Below the pieces are notes generated by a model that was not told the DNA's origin, did no database searches, and was given only the letters and a program-made list of their open reading frames with translations. Below, piece after piece: positions 9,744-20,039 of a stretch of 64,000 bases of DNA. The first letter of the stretch is position 1. Each line of letters opens with the position of its first letter. This DNA is from Cyclaneusma minus. Taxonomy: Eukaryota; Ascomycota; Leotiomycetes; Marthamycetales; Marthamycetaceae. The DNA lies in contig JAKZHN010000008.1 of NCBI GenBank assembly GCA_037179335.1, forward strand, positions 248,001 through 312,000, read 5' to 3'. Position numbers and translations under genes: made by a program.

Positions 9744-12700
9744 CTGACTCTGTTTTACCTAGTAAGCAGACATTCCAAACGCACACTGCATCTAAAGTCC
9801 CATTCCTGTCCAGCACTTCTGGCATGAGCTCCCCTCCTACTTTGAAACTCCACTATTCCTTCGACCTGTACGACTACGATATGATGCAATTAGGAGCGAC
9901 ACGACATCTCGACGAGCTTCTGACCCTGCACTTCTTGCGATAACTTCTTGCTCCCATAGTCCTGGCCACACGGTTCATAGACGACTCATGTGAGCGTGAA
10001 GCAAGCACAGAATTGGCCAACAGTAAAGTAGACAACGACAGGAGATTAAAGGTAGCAGAGTCTCTAAAAACAGCAAACAAGCTCCACGTCTTAAGATTTG
10101 CGGATTTCCAAATTCACACACATCCCGGTCACGAGGCAAACACTAAATTTCAACCGATGAAGTAACCGGGACTTCGTCTCAGGGGTATCGGCTGACTGTT
10201 TAACAGACACAGAATGATTCACCACTTACTCCTCACGTTTCCTCCCCAAGAGCACCCGTTAGTAGTCGGGGACTCGTACCCAACCTGAATTCGAAGACAT
10301 GGCGACCTACGCCATCTCCCATCTCGTTCAATTCGTCCTCCCTACTACGGAAAAGAAAAAAATGGATCCCTCGAGCATGCACATGGACTCAAAGTTTAAC
10401 CGGCACTGGTATCTCGACTTTAAATGCCGAACCCCTTGGTAAATCGTTGTCTCTGGGGCTAACTCGGATGCCCTAGCACCACGATCTAAAGCCTCGACGT
10501 CGTCGACTGGAAGGCCAGCTGAAGGAATTGGAGCTGGAGTGTGAAAATACAAGGACGCAAGTTGGTTAGGGTTAGGGTTAGGGTTGACTTGGGTATTAAG
10601 AATTTTTCGGAGCTTCATCGCCTTCTCTCACTTACAACGATCCAGACCTCTCTTGCGCGACCAAGCTTCTTGCCCTTTCTTTCTCGCCAGCTAGATCGTT
10701 GAACGTACGTATCCCTAAGCCTCGTCTTCTACCCCTACTTGCATATCCAACGCGATGGCTAAATTCTTCAAAGCACGCTCTGGCAACCAGATCGCTAGTC
10801 TCGTCCTCGCTATTCCACATGAGTCGATTAGCCTCTCCTCTCAACAAGCTCCCTCAGTTTAGATCTTACCCATCGCCCCAAGCCAAAGAAGCGCCTTCGC
10901 CAGAAGAAGCGGGCAGGTCAGGGACTCAAGCTCAAGCAGCTGCCGAAGCCAACTCTCGCGTCCAATCTTTCTCCTCTCAAGTCCAGAAACCTCGGATCCG
11001 AAAGACTGATTCTTTAGCATCCATATTTTACAGATTTGCGAATACATTTACGACCAAGGTCATAAAGTCTCCTCGATGTTGCTGTTATCCATTTGGGAAC
11101 ATATGTTACTAGTCTTCCTTTGGCGATTGGTATGCTTTCTTGCGACCGGAAGAGCTTTCTCACACCAAAGACAGGACAGGAGACTGGGGATATCTTGTAT
11201 ATCAACATGTACTCCGCTTCCGAGAAGATTCCTACTGCACCCTCAGTAATACCTCTTTCGTTGTTGGTGTTTCAATCCAACAAACTCTGAGAATTGGGAC
11301 TCTGACTGTAGGCTTGACCATGGCCGTGGTGATGGTTTGGACGGCTCGTCAACTATCGTTTCGTTCTTCGTCGGGAAAGCTTTGTGCTTGGCAGACTCCC
11401 ATAGCCGTGATTCTTCGCGGCTGATCCCAATGGAGCATTTTTCCGGACCAGACATCCGCTGGCATACACTTGGCGGCGATTGTAGAGAAGAAGAAATGGT
11501 TGCTTGCGGGCGAAAGAGCTCTTTTATCGATCCCCTGCATGAGTAAAAACTTGCGACACGCAAGCTTTTCGTTTAGGCGTTAGGCGTTAGGGGCGTTAGG
11601 CGAGGTCCGGCCTCGCTTCACTGGCCTGGGGCTCTTTTGTGAAGGTCCAAGGCAATTTGAAGCTGTGTCTATTAGCCTTTGTGTGCTCGCTCGCTTGTCA
11701 ACTTTCATGGAAGCAGTGTTAAGATATACTTCTACTTGTACTCACCCCCCGAAAACTATATTCACCATCGCCCATATCGTACAAGTCATGCTTGGACAGA
11801 CATCGACGGATCATCCTTTATTTGTCCAAAAACATTAGAGCCGACGACGAGCTCAAAGTCAAGATAGGAGACGCAATACAAGATGCAGCGACACTGATTG
11901 CTGGACTGGATGACATTGCGACAAGCCCATGGTCTACGAGCGCATGACTAAACGCCTCTGTAACATCGACCTCTCCCTTTCCCTCGCCAATACCGTAGCA
12001 CAGCAATTCGACAAACCGGTGGAATGATGATGCCATACACTACCGACGCTGCCCGACAGAGACCTCAATTCCAAGCTCATTGATGAGACCTCTTGCAGTA
12101 GCATAACTCCACTCTTGCAAGGCTTTGCTATACCAGCCATCCCCGACCTGAAACTCAAAAGCAAGCACTTCTTACGTCTTTGAAATGATTTTAATCGGAT
12201 TTAAGGCGATCTTGAATGCAAAATACGAAGACCAGTAACATTCTCGCTGATTTTGCACGGATCTCGAGTCGAAGTTAGTCATCGCTACCGACGGCAGCTT
12301 CAGCAACAGTCTGACGACAGGTCGAATTGGCCGGAGATGGGAGGAGAAAAAGAGGAAGAAGAAGTCGCGAAAGATATGGCACTATTATGCCCAAGGGGCA
12401 GATTCGAATCCCAGGAACAGCATTGACGGTAGCCGTCATAATCATGGCTTGAGCTCTGTTGAGGATTGGAAGGTGTGGTCGTGGGTAGTGATAGAAGTCT
12501 TTGGACTTTGCGGAAGAGGTTGCGAGTCAGCAGGTGTGATCGATCAGTGCTGAGGGAAGGGGAGGTAAGAGGATTCCGTCAACTTCGCGCTGTTAGTTTG
12601 AAATGGGCAAATGGCCAAGCGAGAGACCAGCTTCACCACGTGCGGATGAGGCGAGAGTAGCCGCAGATTCACTTACTATCCGCAAAACACGATTGCTTGC

Positions 12701-12956
12701 TAGCGAAAGATGAAGAAGACGAAGCGTGGGCGAAAGACAGGCGATATCGCGCTAGATTCTGTATTATTTCATTGGCCCGGAAGCACTTAAAAGCAGCACA
12801 CTCTCTCTCCTCGACCCTTTTCTCTCAGACAATTACACCCGATCCCAGATATCTCCACTATAACATCGGGAAGCTCCCAATCGATGCATGGATGTGTATA
12901 GTGACTGCTGATTGCACCCCACTTTGTCAAGATTTGAAGCTTTGCAAGATTTTGTC
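9744..12956. other. accessory DNA, no well-supported gene
   Basis: Contains the interstitial telomere repeat (10564-10585) and, near 11540-11610, a minus-strand TAACGCC-repeat plus GATAAAAGAGCTC block resembling the promoters at 7.7 and 9.2 kb. The frame below it codes only about 37 residues (MPADVWSGKM...), so a decayed gene is possible. Other short frames (for example 11818-12036, minus) are unsupported. Confidence 0.4.
10564..10585 (+). repeat. interstitial telomere-type repeat
   Basis: Three perfect TTAGGG units with partial units on both sides (22 bp). TTAGGG is the telomere unit of most filamentous ascomycetes. No subtelomeric gene family is recognised beside it. Confidence 0.85.
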
Positions 12957-13291
12957 TCAACCAGACTTGGCCTGGCGGCTTCTCGGTGCAGGTTCACTGC
13001 TTTGCTGGAGAATGGTTTGGATGAAGATAGCTTGACAGAACAGTGGGTGACATGACCTTGCCAGGCGTCTGAGGTGTTTTGAGAGAAGCACGGCCATGTA
13101 TTCGATCTCCTTCGTAATGTGCTCCATGTATATGTCGGTGGGCCTGATATCAGCCAGGTGATGGTGCGAAGGGAGTAGCTTGTCTGCATGAGATAGCAAT
13201 CCAATCACCGAATCCCTGAGTTCTCAGACAGCTTCATTGACCCACCTTCACACATAAGATCTAGATTCACCTGAATCAGTCTCACCACCAT
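12957..13291 (-). CDS. small orphan protein, family copy 1 (intact, two exons)
   Basis: Exon 1 is 13291-13246 (MVVRLIQVNLDLMCE) with donor GTGGGT. Exon 2 is 13183-12957 after acceptor CATGCAG. Together they give 90 residues in frame, with an ordered-looking centre (DIYMEHITKEIEYMAVLLSK) and a basic tail. No known domain, no signal peptide. Exon 1, its splice donor and part of the intron recur at 14.2, 15.5 and 17.05 kb, and each copy has the repeated TATA module on its 5' side. Here TTATATAA lies about 70 nt before the ATG. Conservation of the reading frame and donor between copies supports a real gene. Function unknown. Confidence 0.5.
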
Positions 13292-13310
13292 TTGAAAGCC
13301 AAGATTTTCC

Positions 13311-13400
13311 GTGACTAGCGAGCCTCCAAAGCAAGTCAATGACTGCCATACTTTGTTATATAAACTCCTCACCTAGTGTAAGGCACGTACCTTTTTCTTT
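13311..13400. promoter_or_regulatory. repeated core-promoter module, copy 1
   Basis: A CCGTGACTAGCGAGCC block is followed by TTATATAA (13356-13363), CTCCTCACC and a CTTTTTCTTTCCC tract. The same order occurs in copies at 14.3, 15.6, 16.6, 17.3 and 18.65 kb. TTATATAA is palindromic, so either strand could be served. The minus-strand orphan gene starts about 70 nt away. Confidence 0.5.
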
Positions 13401-13509
13401 CCCTAGATCGCCTATCCCCATTCCCTCCCAAAAACTTTTCCTCCACATCATCTCCCACTGGGCAATCTGAGCTTTGTCAGTGGGGACACTCCTAGCGACG
13501 ACCACAACA

Positions 13510-13854
13510 TCATACTTCGCGCTGAGGGTCCCTTAGAGAACGATAGACTTGCCACCATGCGTTCTTATCATCGATGTCGGCGATGATAGAGGCGAATACG
13601 TCGTCAAGGGTCTCGGAGGGGTTCGATGGGTCAGTTGAGGGGTGGTATGGCAGGTGGTATGAGAGGGGCTTAGAGTTGGCCGTATCGATGCCTGCTTCGG
13701 GGGCGCTGAACACATTGTTGGTGAAATTTTCAGATTGGTTCAAGCCTCGAGGCTGGGGGATGCTCCGGTAGACTTCCGGGTAGAGTCTTCGGCCATAGTC
13801 CTCGTAGACTTCCGGGTGGACGCTTCGGCCAAACTCATGGAATGTCCTGCTCAT
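13510..13854 (-). CDS. small orphan protein with internal PEVY repeat
   Basis: Frame of 114 residues. The N-terminus carries two near-identical blocks (HPEVYEDYGRR and YPEVYRS) from a tandem DNA duplication at about 13768-13833. The rest is mixed and acidic, ending near DDKNAWWQVYRSLRDPQREV. No domain, signal peptide or membrane segment. Composition is more protein-like than its overlapping frames. The start codon is the first ATG in frame; an upstream exon is possible. Function unknown. Confidence 0.4.
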   Translation of the reverse strand: MSRTFHEFGRSVHPEVYEDYGRRLYPEVYRSIPQPRGLNQSENFTNNVFSAPEAGIDTANSKPLSYHLPYHPSTDPSNPSETLDDVFASIIADIDDKNAWWQVYRSLRDPQREV

Positions 13855-14159
13855 CGGTGCCAGAACCTACCCCTGTACCCGACACACGCCGTGCCAGCTG
13901 GATCACTTCTGCTTTACAGATAAAATCTTGTGCTCCCTGATCGCGCGGGGCAAACGAGACTACCTGTCGAGTTGTGACTTCGAGTTTGTAAGCATGAGGC
14001 AAGAGCTTTGAGTCGGAGGAGCTTTGGGTGCTTTTATGGTGGGAGATCTCAATACCATTTAGGAGATTGTCAGCAAGTTTTCGCTCCCCTTCTTCTCGCT
14101 TTGTTACCGATCTTCACCTTCATTAGAGTATTCAAAGAATATCTTCACATTGCATCCTC

Positions 14160-14245
14160 AACTATACAGCTGTCTAATCACCGAGGCCACCTTCCAACAG
14201 CTTCACCAACTCACCTTCGCGCACAACTTCCAGCTTCATCCGCAT
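14160..14245 (-). pseudogene. small orphan family, copy 2 remnant
   Basis: Minus strand 14245-14215 encodes MRMKLEVVRE followed by a GTGAGT donor, aligning with exon 1 of the copies at 13.25 and 15.5 kb. The upstream homologous ATG reads into a stop after four codons because of a small length change. The following sequence also matches copy 1's intron (TGAAGCTGT ... CGGTGATT), but no second exon comparable to copy 1 is evident. Confidence 0.45.
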
Positions 14246-14280
14246 TAGTTTGCCACCATCCAGACGCCCAAGTATCCTCT

Positions 14281-14395
14281 ATTTAGCGAGCTTCCGAAGC
14301 GAGATTGTCGCCTGCCACATCCATTATATAAAGTCCCCGGCCGCCGCAATAGCCACAATCTTTTCTTGTCCACCGCCCCCTATCCTTGCCCTTCT
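14281..14395. promoter_or_regulatory. repeated core-promoter module, copy 2
   Basis: TTAGCGAGCTTCCGAAGC, then TTATATAA (14324-14331), AAGTCCCCGGCC and a pyrimidine-rich tract. More divergent than copies 3 and 5 but in the same order. Confidence 0.4.
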
Positions 14396-14423
14396 CCCTT
14401 TAATCTGCCCAAGACTCCCCATC

Positions 14424-14627
14424 ATGCTCGCAAAAGCAAAGGAGACGTGTCGCGGCTCTCGTTCGATAAAGAAGGTGACGAGAAGGTCAGACACAGCATC
14501 AGAACTGGGTGCTTCCCTCGACATTACCACAAATTACCACCCATTCCAGCACGGTAGCACGTCGTCGGGTATCCCTAACGCCACCAGTACCAGAGTGACC
14601 GGCCACTACACTGGAATTGGAACTTGA
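14424..14627 (+). CDS. small hypothetical protein
   Basis: Frame of 67 residues starting MLAKAKETCRGSRSIKKV, about 95 nt downstream of a TATA box (14324-14331) and a pyrimidine-rich leader, which is a normal fungal promoter-to-ATG layout. Rich in Ser and Thr, no domain. It could be spurious, since the module may serve the opposite strand. Confidence 0.25.
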   Translation: MLAKAKETCRGSRSIKKVTRRSDTASELGASLDITTNYHPFQHGSTSSGIPNATSTRVTGHYTGIGT

Positions 14628-14722
14628 CAGTCATCTCTTCGTTGTCTTCGCATTTTGTGATCTTGTGAATTATCTTGCATAATGCCGTTGTTTGTCGAAG
14701 AAAACAGCGTTCTTGTCTTGGT

Positions 14723-15337
14723 CAGGGCTGGCGGTAGTTTAAACAGTCCAGTTTGGACCTCAAACTGAAACTGGCAGTTCAGTTTAAAGCTCAAACTGAA
14801 ACTGGACTGCCAGTTTGAAGCCCAAACTGGCAGTTCAGTCCGGACTGGTGGCATTTTGGGGAAAAAATTAATTAAAATGGGATTTTTATTTTTTATTTTT
14901 TGAAAGTATTTTATTTAAATCTAATAGAAAATAATATGCGTTTTAATATAGAAAAGTCAATACATTTGTAATAATCTATATAACACTTAAAATATGGATT
15001 ATTGTCAAAGAATATGGATATGGCTTAAATAAATCCAAAACATAAAGTTTTAGCGTTTTTTTTTTGGATTAATTTTTTTCCGGCCGTTTTTGTCCGGATT
15101 ACAAATCTCCCGGCTTATTTTTCCGGGAAAAAGGTTTTTCCAGAATTTGCTAAAAGTTTATTTCTAATTTTTTGAAAAAATAACGGTATTTCCCACCAAA
15201 TTTATCAAATGCCACTAGTTTGCCTAAAACTGGCAGTTCAGTTTAACCCTCAAACTGAAACTGGGAGTTCAGTTAAGCCTTTAAACGGTTTCCTTAAACT
15301 GCAGTTCCTTACAAACCGTCAACTACTGCCAGCCCTG
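14723..15337. mobile_element. non-autonomous hAT-type transposon (MITE-like)
   Basis: The 615-bp element is flanked by a perfect 8-bp direct repeat GTCTTGGT (14715-14722 and 15338-15345). Its ends are inverted repeats starting CAGGGCTGGC(G/A)GTAGTT, 16 bp with one mismatch. Eight-bp target duplications and CAGGG ends are hallmarks of hAT elements. Subterminal zones carry many copies of an AAACTGGCAGTTCAGTTT-like motif in both orientations, as expected for transposase binding. The interior is AT-rich and non-coding, so it must be mobilised in trans. Confidence 0.92.
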
Positions 15338-15508
15338 GTCTTGGTTGTAAAAGGTTGCTGGTGCGCAAACAGAGCGGCCTTAGATCTTCAGTTGAGCTTG
15401 GAGCTGGTTCTCTCGCAAGTTGCTGGGACAGGATAGCTCTTCCAAGCCGCGAGGGAGTCGAGAGTATCATTTCGTTATCAGTTATTACATGTTTCATATT
15501 TAACTTAC

Positions 15509-15557
15509 CTTCACGCATCACATCCAGCTTCACCCGCACACCACTCACTACCACCAT
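15509..15557 (-). pseudogene. small orphan family, copy 3 first exon
   Basis: Encodes MVVVSGVRVKLDVMRE and ends at a consensus GTAAGT donor. It is the closest match to the 17.05-kb copy, including shared sequence after the donor (GAAACATGT(A/G)ATA). A second exon could not be placed, and the hAT element sits only about 165 bp downstream, so the gene may have been truncated. It could still be expressed with a short second exon. Confidence 0.45.
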
Positions 15558-15576
15558 CTATCACACCCGAAGCTTC

Positions 15577-15690
15577 CCGTGGTCGCTTAGCGAGCCGCTA
15601 AAGCCAAGTTGCCTTGCCGGTGCCTCTGGCTATCCATATAAAATCCTCGCCCGGTACAAGGGACAGACCTTCTTTCTCTTTCTCCTCCAA
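15577..15690. repeat. repeated core-promoter module, copy 3
   Basis: Runs CCGTGGTCGCTTAGCGAGC, CTAAAGCCAAGTTGCC, GCCGGTGCCTCT, TATAAAA (15637-15643), TCCTCGCC, GGACAGACCTT, then a CTTTCTCTTTCTCC tract. It is strongly similar along its length to 17231-17345. It lies between a minus-strand orphan exon and plus-strand short frames starting at 15691. Confidence 0.7.
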
Positions 15691-15844
15691 ATGCCGAACG
15701 CAGCCAGTGCTCTCCGCCATGCCGTTGTCTTTGGACGTCGTTACCAAAGCGGCCACTTGGTTAGTGACTGCGATTACAACGAGGGTCTCACGACATTTTC
15801 CGTCATCTTGGACCGCGAAGTCTGCAACTTGACTGTCCTATCTA

Positions 15845-16602
15845 CCTTAGCGGAGCGGGGGAATCTGGAGTTATGGTGTAGACACAGTTGCGCCACCGGT
15901 TGCAATGTTGAAAAAAAATACAACGGTATCGATTTCGTTGCGCCACTATTATATTTGCAATCGCTATTTTTAAAAAATTGCAAAAATGCCTTTAGGCTTT
16001 ATTTGGATTTGAACTTGCAGCCTATAGATTTTTTTTTACTTTTTTTTTTACTTTTTTTTTACTTTTTTTTTACTTTTTTTACTTTTATAATTTACCAGCA
16101 TTTACATTTACTATTACACTATCACAGCATTTAATTATACAATATATTTAAAAAAAATACTATATAAGCTACTCAGCCAATAGCTGTACAGGCAGCCAAG
16201 CAAGCATGCTGCTGCTGCTGTTGCTAATTGTCTGGCTGCTTGGCTGCTGGGCAGCTGGCAGCTGGCAGCTGTGAATAGCTGCAAGTCTGCAGCTTATAGC
16301 TGCGCAAGCAAGCTGCTATAATATTTGTAAAAAAGCAATGGTTGTGCGAGATAATTGGTTGTGGAATTGAGTAAAAGTTGCAAAATAGTAATGGTTTTAT
16401 GGTGGAATTAAATATAAATTGCAAAATAGTAATGGTTTTATAGTGGCCCAATTGAAATTGGTTGTGCCACTATTATTCGTTGAATAAAAGTGGTGGTTTT
16501 ATAGTGGCGCAACTGATTTTAATTATAAAACAATATTAACACCGTTTATTCTCAAAATACCGTGTCAACACCGTAATTCCAGATCCCCCCCTTCCGCTAA
16601 GG
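15845..16602. mobile_element. TIR element with TA target site (Tc1/mariner-type MITE, tentative)
   Basis: Ends are inverted repeats of about 41 bp, starting CCTTAGCGGA, passing GGGGG and ATCTGGA, and ending GGTGT(A/T)GACAC, with only a few mismatches. TA dinucleotides flank both ends (15843-15844 and 16603-16604). Inside are repeated GTTGCGCCAC-like motifs near both ends, a duplicated TTGCAAAATAGTAATGGTTTTAT unit (about 16378 and 16418), a poly-T/TAC microsatellite at about 16027-16085, and GCAGCTG-rich repeats. No transposase frame. It abuts promoter module copy 4. Confidence 0.75.
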
Positions 16603-16680
16603 TAGGTAGGTACCTTAGATATATAAACTCCGCACCCAGTGGGACTCAGTGCGAGGGACAGATCTTTCTCTAAGCTGATG
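16603..16680. repeat. repeated core-promoter module, copy 4
   Basis: TATATAAA (16620-16627), CTCCGCACC, AGTGCGAGGGACAGATCTTTCTC, matching the right half of copies 3 and 5. The left half is missing, replaced by the TIR element ending at 16602. Short plus frames follow (for example MVPLDIFRRGGISRGF near 16814) but are not supported as genes. Confidence 0.5.
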
Positions 16681-17005
16681 GCATGCCTCGCACTTCAGGA
16701 TATATCCCCCAATGCTGACCTTCGCTCTCAGTTCTCGTGTTATCTGCCAATCGTCAGCTTGTCTATCACTGCCATATTCTCCTCGCAGAACCTGTCGACC
16801 CCACGACCGACAAAATGGTCCCGCTAGATATTTTTCGCCGCGGCGGAATTTCCCGCGGCTTCCTTACAGCTTCCCTGTCGACCGACAATTCACACCCAGA
16901 CTATAGAAGCAAAAGACCGCATCTCGTCAAAGTCATTGATGGTAGGTGATGGGAGTTGGAGAGGGAGAGCTTTGTAGAAGAGACGGAAAGGAGTCAAAAA
17001 AGAAG

Positions 17006-17209
17006 TCAATAGAATATCACATGTTTCCTTAGCTCGACTTCTTGTATGTCTTCCAGCTTCACTAGCATAGACTTTGGCAATGCTGGGAGAAATTCTGTTT
17101 GCGTGGAGAATGTGGCGGGAGGAGAACGAGATGTTGGCTTTGAAGAAGGAGCTTGCTTTGGCTTCGAGAGTCGAGTTTTATTGACGCTGCGAGGTGGCTC
17201 CGGGGACAA
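17006..17209 (-). pseudogene. small orphan family, copy 4 (fused frame)
   Basis: A 67-residue frame has a Pro/Ser-rich N-terminal part joined in frame to MLVKLEDIQEVELRKH, which aligns with exon 1 of the other copies. The splice donor consensus has changed to GTCGAG, so the exon border may be lost. It ends shortly after in a sequence homologous to copy 3's intron. Either a decayed copy or a newly shaped short gene. Confidence 0.35.
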
Positions 17210-17230
17210 AGATTGGCGAAGCGAGATCTT

Positions 17231-17345
17231 TCGTGGTCGCTTAGCGAGCTGCTAAAGCCAGGTTGCCGAAGCCAGGTTGCCGGTGCCTCTTGCTATAGAA
17301 ATTCCTCGCTCGGTGCAAGGGATAGACCTTTCTCTTTCTCTTTCC
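17231..17345. repeat. repeated core-promoter module, copy 5
   Basis: Closely matches 15577-15690 with one extra GAAGCCAGGTTGCC duplication. The TATA position has mutated to TATAGAAA (17294-17301), so this copy may be inactive. Confidence 0.65.
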
Positions 17346-20039
17346 AAGAGCTGGACGGCAATAAGGAAAAGGTTGCTCAGGCCATGAGTGTTATTTCTAA
17401 TAGCCGACCAGACGACCATATCTCGCTCTCACAAATAACTCACACTCTACGGCTCGAGCAGTATCGCATTTCTTGAGCTCACGAGCAAAAAGGCTTAAAG
17501 GGAAACCACAACCTATCACTGCTTTCCATTCCCCTTTAGAAGCCCCCGCCATTCGCCTGGCCGCCTGGGGACTGAAGGTGTTTTATTCTTGTCACTCCGA
17601 AATCGCAACCCCGGATGATAGACTCTCTCTCAAACCCAAATTTACATGTTCTTTCACCTGAGGTACCATAGCCGTGAAAAAGCGCAACACATCCAGGAAT
17701 GCGTGCATGTTCTGGCTCGTTCCACGCAGGAGAAAAGAAAACGAGAAGTTGATCATAGATCAGTGTGCTGTAGTCCACAGCTATCCAGCCGAGCTAGCTC
17801 CAACAATGAAAACTTTTCATGCTCAATCGTGACTTCCGACCACTGGACTACGTACAAATTAACTAGATCCCCGACAGTTCATGATTCAGTTGGTGACTTG
17901 GTGTCTGTGGTGGAAATAGATAGATCTGATCGGATCGATTCCTGAATCATGCTACGACAAAATGGCAATTCATTGTCTTCCAGAGTGAGGGGAAGCTTGT
18001 TGCGAGAGAAAGAGGGAGAGACGGACGAAGTTAAGCAGGCTTTTTAAAGAAGATGGATGTGCTGCCGTTGCACGCTAAGTGGTAAGCGAGGGTCCACGTG
18101 ATATGTGAGAGTCGGGGGCTTCGAGTTGTTCTGAAAGGGTACGCAGACTATCGCAACCTCTGATGAGAGAGTAGTACGCGTGGATCAGGGCGTGGGGAAG
18201 TGTGTTTGCAAGGCTAGCCAAAGAAGAAGTGGATATGGGCAGGATTTTGTTTGCTTTGGTAGCGGGCGTGGCGAGAGATAAAGCAGCTCAAACGCGTGAG
18301 TGGGATCGTGCCCCAGCAGCTTGCTAGCCTTGCATGGCACGAACAGTACCTTGGGAGGGCATGTTAGTAATTGTAACCTTCTCGGAGAACTTGCCACTGG
18401 TGGAAGCGCCGAGGATTAAAGAGTATTGAAGAGTATTGAAGGACTGCCGGCGTTTGCTGGAGGAAGGATGATGGACGCTGGCGGGCAGTCGCGTTAATTT
18501 ATGCTGGCTGGCAATTCGTTAGCGTGAATTCGGAGTGCTAGCGCACGCGCTAGCACCCTTTGGCTAGAGCAAAAGCTTGGCCGGCTATAAAATTAAGTTG
18601 GGCGAGAGTCAGGAGACGACCCGACAGCGTGACACAATCATATACAAATCCTCCGCCTGACACTAGAGGTAAAACTTTCTTTCTCACCACGACTCGCCAC
18701 GACCGCTTGCTGTGTGAGAACCGTCGCGCCGAAATGGGGGCTTTTACTGCCGTGGCTGCTGTAGCTAAGCAGTTTGCTGCTCGTAAGAGGGGAGTGGCCG
18801 AGTGGCATTTGGGCATGGCCGCGATCTTGGTTGATGTTGGTCTTCCTGTTCTCCTCAGTCTGCAAGACTCTCTGCATCCTCGCTTTGAATGCTTCAAGAG
18901 ACCTGGGGTCAGGGTTGCTCTGAACTGAGACTTTGTCAGCGGGATTGTAGTCGGGATCGGGGATGCTCTGCTTGAGGTGGTTTGCCATCCGAGGGCTTCG
19001 AGAGTACCCAAAGGAGCTGGGATGCGGGCAAATCAACAAAGGATCCGACCTCCTTTCTGCCGACGGGCATACAGAGGGAGAATCTGAGAGTCTCGTTGAT
19101 CTGATGGTCCAGGATATTAGGACAACTCGGGGCAAACACGCACGTGGATGAATCTGATCAGACACTGTATGATGTGGAGGAGGAAGGGGAGGCTGGCTAA
19201 GAAACTAAAGACCTGCTTCTATGGAAGGGCAAAGGAAGGTAGCTAGGCGAAATGCACTAGCGCTGTCGCTAACCCCGTGAAATCGCCGCTAATTGAACAG
19301 TGAAGCTGAGAGGAAAATCGATAGTGAAGCTGAGCTAAGCAGGCACCCGGTGTCGCTGTTATAAATTTTGCTGCTAAGCAAGCTGTCGCTGCGGAGGAGC
19401 TTGCTGCTATGCTGTCGCCTAAAAAGAAAAGTGTTTGCCTAATATATTACACTAGTCTATACCAATAATACCTCAGGGCAAACGACAATTGAAAATGGGC
19501 TTGCGAAGGAGCCCAGCATACGAACCTGCGATTGTGGAGTGACGAAAAGGACTGCCAGTCGCCAGGGACCGGGATACGCGTAGACTGTATTGTCGGGAGC
19601 ATCCACCAGCAGAGCAGTGATAAGTTCTGGCTGTCCTTTACCTTTACCATTTTGGTCATGAGCCCAAAAGCAGCGGCACTGCTCGTCGCAGGATACACAC
19701 CGCTCAATTTTCAAGTTGATAAAGGACAAAGAAACAACTTTCTGCTGGATTCCGGTCAGCTTCTTGGTCTTTTGAAATTGATATTTGGACGTATCTCACC
19801 TTGTCGAATTCACTTCTGTTTGCCAAAGTTTCGGAAATACATTATGACAAGCTTTGATTCTCTTGCCACTTAAGTAGCTAGCAGTCGTCCATTGCCAACT
19901 CAGTCAGACTTTTACCACCAAGCGTGAACATATCCCCAATAAAAAACACTTTCATCAGCCAATTTTTGGATTCTCGGGAAGATACATACATACCCCTTCC
20001 CACTCCACCCTCCCTCACCAGTCACCACTCCACCCCCAT
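17346..20039. other. accessory DNA, no firm gene
   Basis: Includes a sixth promoter-like module at about 18625-18700 (TATACAAATCCTCCGCC ... ACTTTCTTTCTCACC) followed by a short plus frame from 18734 (MGAFTAVAAVAKQFAARKRG). Also present are the relic at 18638-19136, a duplicated AAGAGTATTG unit near 18419 and the 3' flank of the aminopeptidase gene. The minus frame at 17536-17778 is not supported. Confidence 0.4.
18638..19136 (-). pseudogene. relic related to the one at 42.76 kb
   Basis: Minus strand from 19136 reads FAPSCPNILDHQINETLRFS, then, after a frame change, FGYSRSPRMANHLKQSIPDPDYNP and a Gln/Arg-rich tail. The plus strand at 42756-42935 encodes FAPSCRNILDQRLNKSLGIS and FLGYSQSPQMANHLE without that break. 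Substitutions between the two are mostly conservative in this frame (I/L, L/V, E/K, S/T), which indicates a formerly selected protein. No known domain recognised. Confidence 0.5.

Noticed and set aside
15355..16134. Plus frame of 259 codons
   Set aside because: It starts in hAT flank, runs through a promoter repeat and enters the TIR element, ending in Phe/Leu runs from poly-T; not one gene.
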